DNA of 64,000 nucleotides from Sphagnum magellanicum. Lineage: Eukaryota; Streptophyta; Sphagnopsida; Sphagnales; Sphagnaceae. Both the position numbers and the translations under genes were made by a program. Every line of letters starts with the position of its first letter. Position 1 is the stretch's first letter. Below, piece by piece: positions 1 through 11,814 of the stretch. The notes below the pieces were generated by a model. The model was given only the letters and a program-made list of their open reading frames with translations, was not told the DNA's origin and searched no databases. The stretch covers positions 19,784,038 through 19,848,037 of the forward strand of contig CM038923.1 in NCBI GenBank assembly GCA_021904315.1, written 5' to 3'.

Positions 1-170
1 TTATTTATGGTTTTTCTACCAAACTAAATGTCTTAAGTCGTGTTAAATTAGACATAAATTACCACCAATGACTGTTATGGTCTTGAAGAGCAAGAGGGCT
101 CAACTGACATACCCTGTTTGTGGTTTTGTCATCCATAGTCCCTGCTTTGTAGACTGTTATAGAGCTGGAA

Positions 171-341
171 TTGAAGATTTGCTGCAGAGATTCTTGCATA
201 CGTCTAGTTTCTGATGTAGGAGCCCCTTCATCAAATTTCAGGGCAGCGCATGAAATGAATGAACCCTCTAAGCTGGGGCCAAACTGTGGAGCTTCATCAT
301 CCAGGAGCCTTCCACCAATTTTGCAACAGAGCCTCAAAGAG
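171..341 (+). other. Possible upstream exon of gene X (copy A)
   Basis: An open stretch of 57 codons ends exactly at a good donor (GAG then gtgagc at 342). The same open stretch and donor recur in reverse copy C at about 43930-44078. A following intron of roughly 450 bases would end at the acceptor-like AG at 796-797, but the reading phases I derive for the two exons do not agree. The link is therefore tentative, and the segment may be untranslated leader. Positions 342-790 hold nothing else I recognise. Confidence 0.25.
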
Positions 342-790
342 GTGAGCCCTCCCTGCCTTCATCACCATCCTTGGGAGTGGATCTTGTGAGTCAGCAAAAT
401 ACATGGACAGGTCTCTATCTTTGCCAGGCTTCATTACAAATCCTGGACATTGAAATTGACTGAGTGTAACAAGATATGGAGGCTTGATTCTGAGGCTTGG
501 CCTCAAAAGATATTAAATGCAACATGCTGTGGTAAGTATATTGTGATACTTCACATGAGAGAGTCAACTTCATGAACAAAAGTATATAGCAAATGCAGCT
601 CTTGGTGGTGAACATGGCACAGAGGATCTGTACACATTCAAATGTGCATATATAGATCTATACATGAGCCTCTCTCGCAAAAGAGAACCAAACCTTCCTA
701 GTCCAAGCCTAGTTGTGTAACTGGTACAGTTGGTAGCGGATTCCTTACTGGTTACCGATCAATGAATGTGGATAATTTGCTGTACTTTGG

Positions 791-2752
791 TTGACAGGGG
801 TAGCCCTTTTTGTCTGGCAATCAATCAATCTATATTCAACTGCTGACATTGAATCCTTGTCTCTACAGACAGCTGGGGGGACTACAAATCTGGGCAAGGC
901 AGACACAAAATCTGAGCAGATTGATATTGAATTGGAAGCATGTGTTCAGCAAGATGGTAATGTTAAACAATGTAAGGATGAAGCTGCCGGAAGACAGGCA
1001 CAGAACTTGCTTTCATCTATTCATCAGAGGTTGCAAGGTCTGGAAAGGGCAATTGGTGTAATTCCAACTCCTGCAGACTACATAGTAGAAGATCATAGTG
1101 TTGAACATGATTCTGAATCAGTTATCACTTTTGGCTGGAGAGTAGCATCTGAAGCAAATGCATTGGAATTGCTTTTTCAAAGCAAAACGGGCATGTCAAG
1201 TATTTTGGGGGTTGGAGTTGAGTTTGCAAAAGTTCTCATGGTCCTTGCAAGTTTGGAGGTGAAGATCATTGGAATTGGCCACACAAGCTGGAATGCGTTA
1301 TGGAAAGACTCCTCTAACAATAAAGATGATGTCTTTGACATAGTAAGCATTGGTGGGGTCAGAATAACAGGAGCAAAACTTGAAAACCCCAGCAACGTTG
1401 AGTATTTGACTGCGAAACAAAGTGCAACAAAATATGGCGTGGGTTTACAGGATCGATCCTATACAGCTCATGTAAATTCCACAGATGTCCAACCACAGAG
1501 TGATTGCTCCTGCATCCTTGACAAGGTTTTGGAATATTTAGTGTTGAAGAAGGTCATAGATGCTATTGTGGACAAGCAATGTGATGGGGATGGAGGAGAA
1601 GGATCCAGCAGTGGAGTGAATGGCACAAAACAAGATATTGGGGGTAGGTCCTCCAGTCAATCAACCCTATCATTACTCATGAGCTGTTTCCCATTCCATG
1701 GAGCACAAAAACCCACTGGTGGCAGTGATGATGATGATGATGATGAGACTTTGCCTTCTAGAGAGGGACCACACCAAGTGAACCATAAAAGACCCAAAGG
1801 GAACTTCTGTCGGGTAACTGTTCACCTTGGTCCTGGAGGTTCATTTGATTGTGCAGGCACACCACAAGAATTGGGCACTACATCAATAGATCCCACCCTT
1901 GTGTTTGAATTCAACTACAAGCTTGACATGAATGGAATCATTTGTGATAAACAGATACACATTACCACAACAACAGCATTTGATCTAGGGGAAGCTGCAC
2001 CAACAGAGCTAATGAGTGATTCATTTGGATGGTACCAAAATCCCCTAGAGGTTTCCTTGAGAAATTGTGAAGATGCTAAACTTCATTCCTATCAATTGAA
2101 GGAGACCCTCAAAGAGACAAAGATAAGTGCCAAAACAACACATGCACATTCAAAGAACTCCACATTACAACGTGCAACACAAGTTGAAGGAGGTTACAAA
2201 ACTTTCATTCAAGTCAGAGAGAGTGCAAACAGAACAACAAGCAATGGAGAGACAATTGCAAAAGAAACAGCATCTGAAAACTCGGTTTCTGAGGTGTTGA
2301 AAGGTTTTCAACATCAAGATTTGCGTGTAGGCCTAAACTCTTTACTGAAGTATAGGTTTTCCGGGCGGGATCCTCCAATCTCAGTTTTAGAAGACCTTGA
2401 AAAACGACACAAATATCTTGGCACGGAGATGTGTGAAGCAGTTGTTCCAACCTGCATTGGGACATGGCTCATCACAGCTGAAGACGTTAATGAACACTCA
2501 CCCTACCTTTTTGATGCAGAACGAACTTTGAATCGTATTTTCAAAGTGGATCAAGGTAGTAAACGAAGGCAACATTTCTTCAAACGAACTTTGAATCGCA
2601 TTTTCAAGGTGGGTCAAGGTAGTGAACAAAGGGAAAAATTTGTCCAACGCTGTCATGAAGAATTTGTCCAACACTATCGTGTGCCAATTTATGTCAACCA
2701 TGCCATGTCCCACCTTCGCGCCTTGAAAGATGATCATAAACTTGAGGGATGA
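791..2752 (+). CDS. Unrecognised protein X, copy A (653 codons, uninterrupted)
   Basis: A long uninterrupted frame that opens with TTG and sits just behind an acceptor-like AG at 796-797, so it is probably a 3' exon rather than a complete gene. I do not recognise the family. Visible features: a Gln/Glu-rich N-terminal third, a hydrophobic stretch around residues 135-160 (GVGVEFAKVLMVL), a Cys pair (SDCSC) near residue 237, an Asp run near residues 312-318, and near the C-terminus two back-to-back copies of a motif starting RTLNRIFKV (about residues 576 and 598), each followed by a charged QGS segment. No signal peptide is evident. Partial copies B (40850-41557) and C (41558-44078, reverse) show it has been duplicated as DNA. 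Codon-level conservation between copies suggests it is or was coding. It could be a host gene family or cargo of an unrecognised mobile element. Confidence 0.55.
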   Translation: MTGVALFVWQSINLYSTADIESLSLQTAGGTTNLGKADTKSEQIDIELEACVQQDGNVKQCKDEAAGRQAQNLLSSIHQRLQGLERAIGVIPTPADYIVEDHSVEHDSESVITFGWRVASEANALELLFQSKTGMSSILGVGVEFAKVLMVLASLEVKIIGIGHTSWNALWKDSSNNKDDVFDIVSIGGVRITGAKLENPSNVEYLTAKQSATKYGVGLQDRSYTAHVNSTDVQPQSDCSCILDKVLEYLVLKKVIDAIVDKQCDGDGGEGSSSGVNGTKQDIGGRSSSQSTLSLLMSCFPFHGAQKPTGGSDDDDDDETLPSREGPHQVNHKRPKGNFCRVTVHLGPGGSFDCAGTPQELGTTSIDPTLVFEFNYKLDMNGIICDKQIHITTTTAFDLGEAAPTELMSDSFGWYQNPLEVSLRNCEDAKLHSYQLKETLKETKISAKTTHAHSKNSTLQRATQVEGGYKTFIQVRESANRTTSNGETIAKETASENSVSEVLKGFQHQDLRVGLNSLLKYRFSGRDPPISVLEDLEKRHKYLGTEMCEAVVPTCIGTWLITAEDVNEHSPYLFDAERTLNRIFKVDQGSKRRQHFFKRTLNRIFKVGQGSEQREKFVQRCHEEFVQHYRVPIYVNHAMSHLRALKDDHKLEG

Positions 2753-2861
2753 AAGTTGTCAAATGTACTAGAAGTGGGAATTGTAGGAATATAATGTCTA
2801 GTGTATTGATAAATGTAAAGAGTGAAGCCAAACTTTGTAGTAGATAAATGGAATTGGTGCA

Positions 2862-3951
2862 ATGGGTTCTAGGAAGAGACGTGCAGGCATGTGGTCACAA
2901 GGATTTCAAACTCCTTTATCACCTGTGAGAGAAGGCTTGTCAATTGAAGAAACATCCTGGAGAGAACAGAGTGGCAAAAATGAGTCTTCAGGTATATGTG
3001 ATTCTGACCATGTTAACATGGATGAGGAAATATGCTATGAGACAGTAAATCACACCATAGAGAATTGGACCTTTGAGAGGCATACAGGGTTTGATGCAGA
3101 TCTCACTTTTCCCAGTTAATGAGACAGGTAATCTGGAAGTAGAGTGTTACATTAGGGGAAAGAATGGAGACCCAAACTTGGAGAGGGGACCTCACACATT
3201 CGTTGACAGCATTGATTTGGAGCCCATACCATGTGAATCCCCGACTCTATTGCAGAAAAGAGCAGCTTCAATAACATTGAATTCTCTTTCCACTTTGCCT
3301 GCCTCATTGACTCTCTCCCGAGATCTTGACAAGATGGAAATTTGGCATAGTGCAGACTGGGATGTGGCCTGTCAGTATGACAAGGAAGGTTCAATTGACA
3401 TGCAGCTAATAGAGTGCAACTCACCCTCTTTTTCTCCGAAGAGGAAGTCAATAACTGCAGCTTGTCTGTCAGTAGAGGGCAAGTTTCATTCTGCAATGGA
3501 TTCAGCTCAGTTTGGTGGGAAGAATCACATGGTCTCAGTAGAGTCATCAACTGAGGGTTCATTCTTTGGCAACAGCTCAACATTGAATTCTTCACCAGAA
3601 ATTATGGATCAGAGCTGGTTTATAGATGCAATAGAGGCCTTAGAAAGTATGGAGGACATTCAAATCACAAAGGACCTTTGTTTGTCAAGCTTTGAGGAGA
3701 ATTCAAGCACAGTGAAGCAGCAGCATCAACAGCTAGATATAAGAGCACTGCAATGCCATTCTCCAGATAAAAAAATAGTGAAGAGAGCATTCTCTTGGTA
3801 TGGGTCTGAAGTTGATGTCCAGGTGAAAAATAGTGGACATGAAGAGGAAGTTATGCGAAAGGATGGCAATGAACTTCACCATATGGGTGACAAGACATTG
3901 CGCTCTTCCTTGGTTGTGAAGGACTTTCAGCCCACAAGATCTGCACTGTAA
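2862..3951 (+). CDS. Unrecognised SP-rich coding region with one frame change
   Basis: ATG at 2862 opens an 85-codon frame that stops at 3117-3119. The frame shifted by +1, open from 3073 to 3951 (292 codons), continues with the same composition, so one small indel near 3105-3115 probably splits a single reading frame of about 360 residues. The protein is hydrophilic, acidic and Ser-rich, with proline-directed motifs (FQTPLSPV near the start, then SPTLLQK, SPSFSPKRKS and CHSPDKK). It lacks transmembrane segments or a known fold. A fragment downstream (4236-4427) contains a KEN motif. The bias resembles cell-cycle regulators with CDK sites, but I cannot name a family and the analogy is inference. 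It lies 110 bases after gene X on the same strand and is absent from copies B and C. Confidence 0.4.
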
Positions 3952-4235
3952 GTCCTGCTCAAACTTCAAGAGAGGTTAATATTCAAGCTCATGAACTTCA
4001 GCTTCAAACTGTGTCTAGTGGAGAAAATTTCTGTGAGTCCTGAGAAGAGCCAATCGTCACTATGTTTTGGTGTTCAGCACTACCACTACAGAGGCATGCC
4101 TCATGACCTGAGGTTGAGAAGTGAAAAGCTTAGTCCTAAACCTTCTCCATATTGTAGTTGACATTCAAATCCAAAACTAGCTAGTCAGAACTTCTCTAAC
4201 TTGGACTCTTCTTCAGTCATAAAGGATGATTTATC

Positions 4236-4427
4236 TTGGAGTCCTTGCTTGGGAATGCCAATCAATTTGACCATTTGTTTTGTTCAGCAGGGTCCTGGAG
4301 GGCAGATGGGAGAAATAGAGATACAAATGACTCATGCAGCAATATGAAGCACCCTGATCCTAGATTCATACGAGTTGCAGACAAAGAGAATATTATCTCG
4401 AAGGACCAGCAAACCTCTCTTTCTTGA
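4236..4427 (+). other. Short open stretch with a KEN motif, possible exon of the preceding gene
   Basis: This 63-codon frame starts with a non-ATG codon and contains ADKENII, with the KEN triplet encoded at 4383-4391. A KEN box is a known anaphase-promoting-complex degron, but a three-residue match arises easily by chance. The interval 3952-4235 between it and the SP-rich frame keeps a similar Ser/Pro-rich composition when read in a shifted frame. An eroding gene extending to about 4430 is plausible. Confidence 0.2.
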
Positions 4428-4429
4428 GG

Positions 4430-6190
4430 GCTGCAATTGCCAGACATATCCTATGCTATATCACATGTAAGATGCCGATTAACATCTTATGGGGAAGAAA
4501 CTATCTCTTAAGTTTAGTTGCATTGCAAAAAAAATGCTCTTGGGAACACCCTGGTCCGATTTGTTTTAAATTGACAAAACAAGGTCATAAGGAACTAAAA
4601 CTAGTAAGTATACTTTCTGTATCATTGTGGAGATCAATCCAGCTTTGCAACAACAGATAGCAGGTAGTCTGCATGTTGGACCTTCAATGTCATCGAGCAA
4701 CAACTACCTAGAATGGCATCTTGTTCCCCTAGTATGTCCCTGAATTTGAGACCTCAAAGCCCCTAGTTATTCAAACCACTAAACCTAAACCATCCCAGAA
4801 AATAGGATCCCAAGTTCAACATTGTTGAGAGGCTTTCATCTTTAAGTCAGATGTTGTTTCCATTTCCTGAAATAGGTCAATGTTAGATACCTTTCTAGTG
4901 ATTCAATGTGTGCTGAAGGTGTAAGAAACTGCTGAAGTCAAAAATCCAATGGGGACCAAGAAGGCTGCTGATTTGAGTGATGGGTATCAAAAGGTCCTGT
5001 GACATCAAGTGCAGAATTCTCTTGGCCCTGAACCACAACTGGATCTTGGTCAAGCAGGACATTTGCAAGCAAGCAGTCATCAGGTACATTCCTTGGGCTG
5101 TCAAATCAGGATGTCATAGTTGCTAGCAAATGCGCAGCTCTCTTTTGTGCATTACTCACTTGGGTTATAGCTCTTGGAAGTTGTTGAGCTCACAAAAGAG
5201 CATCCTTTGAGTTAAGCTCAAGAAAGGTATATCAAAGGTGATGGGGAGAGAGGTTGAAGTCTAAGGGTCGGTGCATCTTTTTGCAAAGGTGAATCTTGGT
5301 GCATCTCTTTCTGGGTTTAGCCATTCTTGTATAGGTGAAAAGAAAGGAACAAATGGGTGTTTGGATAGATGATATAATTTACTACTATAAATGATGAAAA
5401 CTTGAATCACTTTATGGAAAACGGTTGGGCGGAAATTCAACACCACTTGCCATCTTTCAACTTATGATGGAAGATGCTTGCATAAATTATAAATTATGAA
5501 TTTACTCTTTAATTCTTTACCCTAATTGTATATCTTACATACCCATAGTCTTACATATGCCCAATGGTTTCAATAGGATATAATTTTGTCAGATGTATGT
5601 ATTTTGGGCATGTGCTTCATTAGAGTACATTAGTTCCAAGAAGATAAGTTAAGGTATGGGATATACTTTACCCATACTCAATGGGTATACATGGGTAAAA
5701 GAGTAACAACACTCAACACTGGAAAGCAGGTAGATGGTTTGTTGGTATCAAGCTTGTAATTCGGGCTCAAGGTTAACCAAATATCTGGTTCCTTGAATCA
5801 AACATCAATGGATCTGATCTGATTTGATTGCAACAAAAAGGACCAAAAAGGAGCTGGAACTACCTAGGGTTTAGGGAGCTTCTGATACAAGCTTTATTTG
5901 ACCAGTGGCATTTTGATTTGATAAGTGGCATTGATTTGTAGCACCCCAAGTGTTGGAAAAATGGAGGGCCAAGTGGTTTGAGGCATGGGCCACACCCTAA
6001 TCCAAGCACTGACCACTAGTACAACCATGCAGGGTGAATCCATGCATGTCAAAGGACAACACATTTTCAATGTATTCCGGTTGGGTTGCTTAGACAACAA
6101 GCATGTTGGTTAGCCATGGCCTCTGGTGAACTAGCACCTACACTGGTACCATGGTAAAAAGCTCCCTAATTTTATAGGGTTCAAATTTAA
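4430..6190. other. Gene-free stretch
   Basis: I see no convincing coding frame, RNA gene or repeat array here. The sequence is moderately AT-rich single-copy-looking DNA with short chance frames on both strands. Confidence 0.4.
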
Positions 6191-6197
6191 CATTTCC

Positions 6198-6401
6198 CAG
6201 GTTTAGAGCCAACTCCACCAGTGCTCAGAACAATGGCATTTGCAAATTAAAATGGGTTGAAGAAAAGTCAAAACATCCCAGTTTGGTTGAGCCAGCATGG
6301 TTTTGGCCCAGCATTTTTGCAGAGTTTGTTGAGACTGGTAAAGCGTACAGCAAAGCGGAACTAACAGCTGCAGTTGATCGGCTACATAATTTGATTGGTC
6401 C
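6198..6401 (+). other. Possible orphan exon of unknown identity
   Basis: A coherent open reading stretch running from about 6241 contains KLKWVEEKSKHPSLVEP, then AWFWPSIFAEFVETGKAYSK, then a Leu/Gly-rich end. It is preceded by an acceptor-like ttcccag at 6192-6198 and followed by a donor-like gtgggt at about 6402. Amino-acid composition is protein-like, with amphipathic spacing, but I do not recognise the family and there is no neighbouring exon. It may be the relic of a gene or gene fragment moved by a transposon. Confidence 0.25.
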
Positions 6402-6479
6402 AGGTGGGTTGCTATTACTTAGTAGTGTCCCACCACCCATAAGCTGCAAGTCCCAGTTTTTGTTTTATGGGTGAGGTTG

Positions 6480-7990
6480 GGAAAAAGTAAATAACTAAAC
6501 TTGAATGTAATCAAGGTTTTTTCCAAAAAACAGATGTTTGAAATACAAAACTACCTGCATTTATTTTGAAATGAGGTTTTTGTTTACTTATCACTTATTC
6601 AACTTCTTGCATGAGATCTGAGAGAGAAAGAAAAAAAGACACGTACAATTTCTAGTAGCAAATATCATGGCATGTGTTGATTACTCATTTTTTCTGAGCA
6701 AAAGATTGGGAAACTCATTTTTTTCAATGTCGCCCTTTACATTCACCTGATTGCTTACTTGTCGCGTATAAACTTTCCGTGCTAGGGTAAAACTTGAGGG
6801 CAAGGGCATTTACTGAAATAAGGACAGCTTGCAAGGCAAGAGTCAAGCACAAGTCCAATTTCAATACCTAATGGTCTCGCCTGGGCCTTTTGTCGGGTTG
6901 TTGTAGAGCCCATTGTGACAATAGAAATGCCCATTGTGAAAACAAAATGCCTCCATGTAGAGTGGAGGAATAATTGCTGGCTAGCTAACAGAGTACCTTG
7001 TCCACTTCAAGACATGTTTGTCAAATAATTAATTAATTAATTTCGAGGATTCCAATTTGAAAATATTTTTGAGATATTCCCAAATAATTTTGAGGTACAT
7101 AGTTCCAAATATTTCATCAGATTTTTTTATTTTACTTGATATTTCTGGAATTTTCTTTCTTGAAAATTGGAAATTTTCTGTGTATAATACAAATTAGGGT
7201 TGAACTGGGTCCATGTATTATGTACGTAGGAAGGGGTCTTTTTCTTTTTCTTTTTCTTTTCGAAAAATTCGCAATTACCGCAACAGAGCGCCGTCTCCTC
7301 CACCTTGATTCCATGACTGCCTTCCTCCCTTACTTCCTCGCCACCTTCGCGACGCAAATTTTTCGAGACAAAAAGTTCTTGACAATTCCATTGCTGATGA
7401 TGGGCTTTGCAAATTAGGCTCCGCTACACGAACAAAATTATTTCCACCTGCACAAATCATTCACGCAACATCATCTCATCTGTTGCAGAAGCAAGCAGAG
7501 CTTCTTCTCCAGTTTTTGTTTGTGTGTGACTTTTGTAGTGTGCGGAGTTGGTTGGTGTTTATTTTTTCTGTTTTGTAGTGGGTAAAGTGGGTTGTGGGTT
7601 TTGTCCCTGTTTAGTTTTTAGTTTTTTTTTTTTAAAAACTTTTTTTAGAACTTCTGTCAAATTTGTGGTTTGATTGTGTGTGTATTTTTTGAGCTTGGTG
7701 TGTTTATCAAGTTTTCTTGTGTGTGTGTTTGTGGGAGGAGGGGGGGAGTTTTCGAACTTTTTCTTTGCTCTTGTGGGAAAGAAATTTTTTTGGGACTTTC
7801 TTATCGGTTGAAGAACACTTGAGCATTGTAAGGAGGAAAGGTAATGAGATCCTGCAGATGGAAGGAGGACGATTTTGGGAGTAGAGAGGAAGAAGCTGGA
7901 GAGGACGGACGCAGCAGCAGCACACTATTTCTTTATCACACAGAAAACTGTGTTTTCTCTAGAGACCGACAACTGGGCAGTGCAGTTGCA
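6480..7990. promoter_or_regulatory. Upstream region and likely leader of the sugar-transporter gene
   Basis: No coding frame is convincing. The tract holds an (AATT)n run at 7025-7042, a pyrimidine-rich CTTTTT run at about 7236-7260, T- and G/T-rich sequence at 7500-7800, and ends just before the ATG at 7996. Pyrimidine-rich tracts of this kind are common in plant 5' leaders. I could not place a TATA box or start site with confidence. Confidence 0.3.
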
Positions 7991-7995
7991 AAGCA

Positions 7996-10900
7996 ATGGT
8001 TGTCAATTCCATGATGCATTCCAGCAGAACCATGGGTGATATAGCTTATTACAAACCACTTCCTTCTAATGGCAGAAATTCGGACATTGATCGTGACAAT
8101 GCTGTTGCTGGTAAAAACAAATTTCCCGGGCTACTTATTTCCGGTGTATTTTCTCATAGCTCATTTGCACGGGAAGAACACCCATCTCTCTGTTTTTGTG
8201 TGTGCACAGATTGTCACCTTATAGCAGGAGGAAGAGGATTGAGATGAAGCTCTTTGTTTCCATGTATTGCAGATTACTTAGCATACGAGTCACCCATAGT
8301 AACCAACCCTCCTCAATGGCAGCTCTCTCTCCCTCATGTCGCCATCGCTACTCTTGCATCTGTTCTTTTTGGTTATCATATGGGGTAAGCAAGAAGCTGC
8401 TCAACCCTAAATCTTGCCTGCTATCTAATCTGCCTATCTGAGTTTTCTTCCCATCAGAGAATTGGAAAGCTTCACCGAGACTAATTAAAAAACGAGAGTG
8501 CCCATCTTCTTATAGAATCTGTGTCAAACTGTTCTCCCATGGGCCCAATGAATCTGTGACTAAGAAGAAGAATTCTAGAGATCCAATTCAATGTCTGCTC
8601 CCATGCTAATTTCTATGGATTAGTTACCCTAATCGTTTTGGTGATTTTCAGTGTGAGTTTATGATCAATGTGTGGCTAGGTTATTCATTGGCTTTAGTGG
8701 AGATTCTGTCTGAGTTCCATTGTTTTAAGGGTTTCATAAAAAACATTCTGAGAAGTGTAGTAGGACCCTGATGTGGGTTAAGAGATTCTGTCAAAGTTCC
8801 ATTGGTTGGTGAGATTCTGTTAAAGGTTCTGTGGAAACCATTCTGAGAAGTGTAGTAGGATTTATAGATCAATTCTGTCAGAGTTCCATTGCCTGGTGAG
8901 ATTGTGCTCAAGGTTACATGGAAAACATTCTGCAAAGTGTAGGATCCTGATGTAAGCTCTCCTGGTTTTGCAGGGTTGTGAATATTCCACTCCAGTATAT
9001 AGGGAAGGATCTATTGTTTGCAGGCAATGCTATTGTACAAGGTTTGCTAGCAAATTCTCCTTGTTGTATTCTATCCTCTTGTCATTGAAGCAGAGTGTAA
9101 AGGAGGGATATGGATGATGCCTTTGAGAATATGGGTGGATTCTCAGAGTCAGTAAGCTGTCAGTGGTGTTGCCGGAATTTTCGCAGGATTGGTTGTGAGT
9201 GTAACTCTGGCAAGTGCTTTTCTGGGTTGTGCACTTAGTGGCACCATTGCTGATACACTAGGTCGAAGATGAGCATTCCAAATTAGCTGTGTCCCCATGA
9301 TACTCGGAGCCATTATCAGGTGAATATTTCTGTTTTCTTTATTGCAGTTGCTGCTGTTATAATTTGGCAGACATTCAAAGGCAGGAAAATTGGGCACTTC
9401 CAAAAAAATGAGACTCATAGTTGTTTATCTGGCAGTGCAATTTCATCACATGTTTGAGCTATGGTTTTAGGACGATTTATAGTTGGATTGGGATTAGGGC
9501 TCTCAAGCCCAGTGACATCTATGTATGTGTCAGAGGTACTGTTGCAACCAACCACTTTACATGGCTATGTTTCTCTAGCCAAAAAACATGGGAACCAGAT
9601 GGAGCATCTTCAAGCATTCAACATGAGTGTTTTTTTTTTTTGACTTGGTTTTCTTGCATGTTTTTATGCAGATATCACCAGCATCAGTGTGTGGTACATA
9701 TGGCAGTCTCCTGCAGATTGCATCTTGTGTTGGGATACTTGCAGCTCTGGTAGCAGGTCTTCCTGCTCATTCAGTTCCTGGGTGGTATGTTATAGAAATT
9801 CCCTCTTGTTGGAGAGATGTGTGTGCTACATTTGCCTATATACGCTACTTCCTATTTTTTCTTTGTGTTGTAGTGAAGATTGTCATTTTGGGAATTGGAA
9901 CATGGGTCCTTCTAGTCAGTACAGCATGTTTCCACATCATAGGTATGCAAAAGAATAGTGGAGGTTTCTGGAACTGTGCTGTTGAACTGAGGTTGGCTAA
10001 TTTTATCTCCAGGTGGCGAGCTTGTTTTTGGATTTCGACAGTGCCTGCTTGTCTGCTTGCACTTGGCATGGAGTTTTGTGCTGAGAGTCCACGCTGGCTG
10101 TCCAAGGTGATAGCTGCATGTCTGATGGTTGTTTTCTATGCATATGATGTATATGTCTTGCTTTCCTGGAGTAAGTATGGTATACAGGGAAGGGAGCTAT
10201 TACTAATAGAGGTTCTATCTCAAATGTTATGGCCAGCAATCCGAATGGTATGAGGCAGAGCAAGAACTTGAGTGACTGTGGGGTCCATCTCATGTGAAAG
10301 GAGCTATGGCAGACCTTGTTCGTGCTGAGCAATCTCATGACAGTGGTGGGACTTCATGGCATGCTTTAATCGACCCTCGCTACATCAAAGGTGACTTGCC
10401 TTTTGCTTACTCATAAAATATTAACACCTGGATATTGTGGATCTTTTGAAATAACATCTGAGGTCAATTGAAGAGAATTCTTCAGACTTGTGACCCTAAA
10501 CCCTAAACCCTCAGTAGACTTTCTTTTTTTGTTTCACCCATGCCTGGTATTGAGGATGTATGGTTTTCTTGTGATGTGTTCCAATAGTTGTCGCCATTGG
10601 AGCAGCACTGTTCGCATTCCAGCAGTATGCAGGAATCAATGCAGTTTTCTACTTTTCATCGACAGTATTTCAGGCAGCAGGGGTGACATCTGATGTTGCA
10701 GCAAGTGTTTCAGTTGGAGCAGTTAACTTGCTTGGTATGTGAAGTATAAGGTTTCAGTTTTCTTCTTCTTCTGTTTCTAAACCAGTTTGTCAATCACATA
10801 GAAGAGCTGGCATTTTGATGGTGTCTGTTGTTTGATTCTACAAATTTGGGTGAGTTTTGTAGAATTTCTAACTTTGGAACTCTTGTGGGCTACATTTTAC

Positions 10901-11814
10901 AGCATCATGTCTAGCAGCTTATCTGATGGATAGACTTGGTCGGCATACGCTCATGATATTAAGCTTTATGGGCATGGTGAGTGAGACCTCCAACCTACTA
11001 GAAACAGATATTTCTGCACTTGGGTTGAGCAGTGCTATATATATATATATATGCATTGACTTGTGAGTAATCAATACTGACTAAGTACAGGAAACTGCTT
11101 ACAAATCCTTTTTGTTTTGATGTAGGCCTTTGCAATGGCCATGCAAGTGCTTGCTGCAGTAGTGCCTACAATCTCATCACAGAGGGGATCCATAGCACTT
11201 CTGGGAACATTGGTGTGAGTATTTTTTATTCACCCGTTTGTCATCTGTATCAACATGCTCATAGGGAGCTGACATGTGAGTACTTACTGACTTCCCGACA
11301 ATGCAACAATGTGCAGGTATGTCTTCATGTTTGCACTAGGAGCAGGGCCTGTGCCAGGGCTTTTACTACCTGAAATATTCCCTGACTGTATCCATGCCAA
11401 AGGCATGGCTGTGGCAATGTGTGTGCACTGGGTAAGTCCCTACAGAATTATCTCCCACACTAGAAAGAGGCATTGGGGTTTTATGAGGCATCCGAATCAT
11501 GCTCAAGCACATATGATGGTTCTGGGTATTCTGATGGAGGCAAAGAGACTTGTCACTGCTGCCATTGTGCTGCTGTTGTCTAGCAGCCATCTGGTCTCAC
11601 TGTCTAAATGGTGATGGGTGGTGGTGAAAATGCAGATGGCAAACTTCATGGTGGGATTAATGTTTTTGCAATTACTGAAAACTCTTGGAACTGGCATCCT
11701 CTACACTTTCTTCACATTGGTGTGTTTGGTTGCTGCTCTGTTTGTGAAACAAAATGTAGCGGAAACAAAAGGTCAGTCGAAGAGATTGAATCTCTTCTCC
11801 TTGCAAACTTGTGA
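7996..11814 (+). pseudogene. Plastidic glucose transporter 2-type (SGB1-like) MFS sugar porter, decayed
   Basis: Twelve exons can be placed from GT/AG borders and family similarity: 7996-8110, 8273-8384, 8974-9041, 9187-9319, 9436-9535, 9672-9784, 10013-10106, 10237-10390, 10588-10734, 10903-10976, 11126-11214, 11317-11431, with a last one from about 11633. Family landmarks include VLFGYHMG in the first helix, the GRR loop, LGRFIVGLGLGL, ESPRWLSK, AFQQYAGINAVFYFSS, MDRLGR, FALGAGPVPGLLLPEIFP, and ETKG before the C-terminus. Closest recalled relatives are the Arabidopsis pGlcT2/SGB1 proteins (Golgi or plastid-envelope hexose carriers). Three in-frame TGA codons occur at 9270-9272 (second Arg after GRR), 9455-9457 and 10273-10275 (LE*LWG, Arg in relatives). 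After ETKG the conserved EEIESLLLA tail lies in another frame (stop 11812-11814), consistent with a 4-base loss. It is therefore a pseudogene unless the assembly is wrong. The short N-terminus lacks an obvious transit peptide. Confidence 0.9.
8701..8950 (+). repeat. Three-unit tandem repeat inside intron 2 of the transporter gene
   Basis: Three diverged units of about 82, 88 and 80 bases begin at 8701, 8783 and 8871. Each opens with attctgtc-agttccattg and carries cattctgagaagtgtag towards its end. The array ends 23 bases before exon 3 (8974). Confidence 0.75.

Noticed and set aside
9270-10275. Organelle-type U-to-C RNA editing as a rescue of the TGA codons
   Set aside because: Such editing restores stop codons in organellar transcripts of ferns and hornworts, but this gene has nuclear-type introns and a separate frame loss at its 3' end, so simple decay is more likely.
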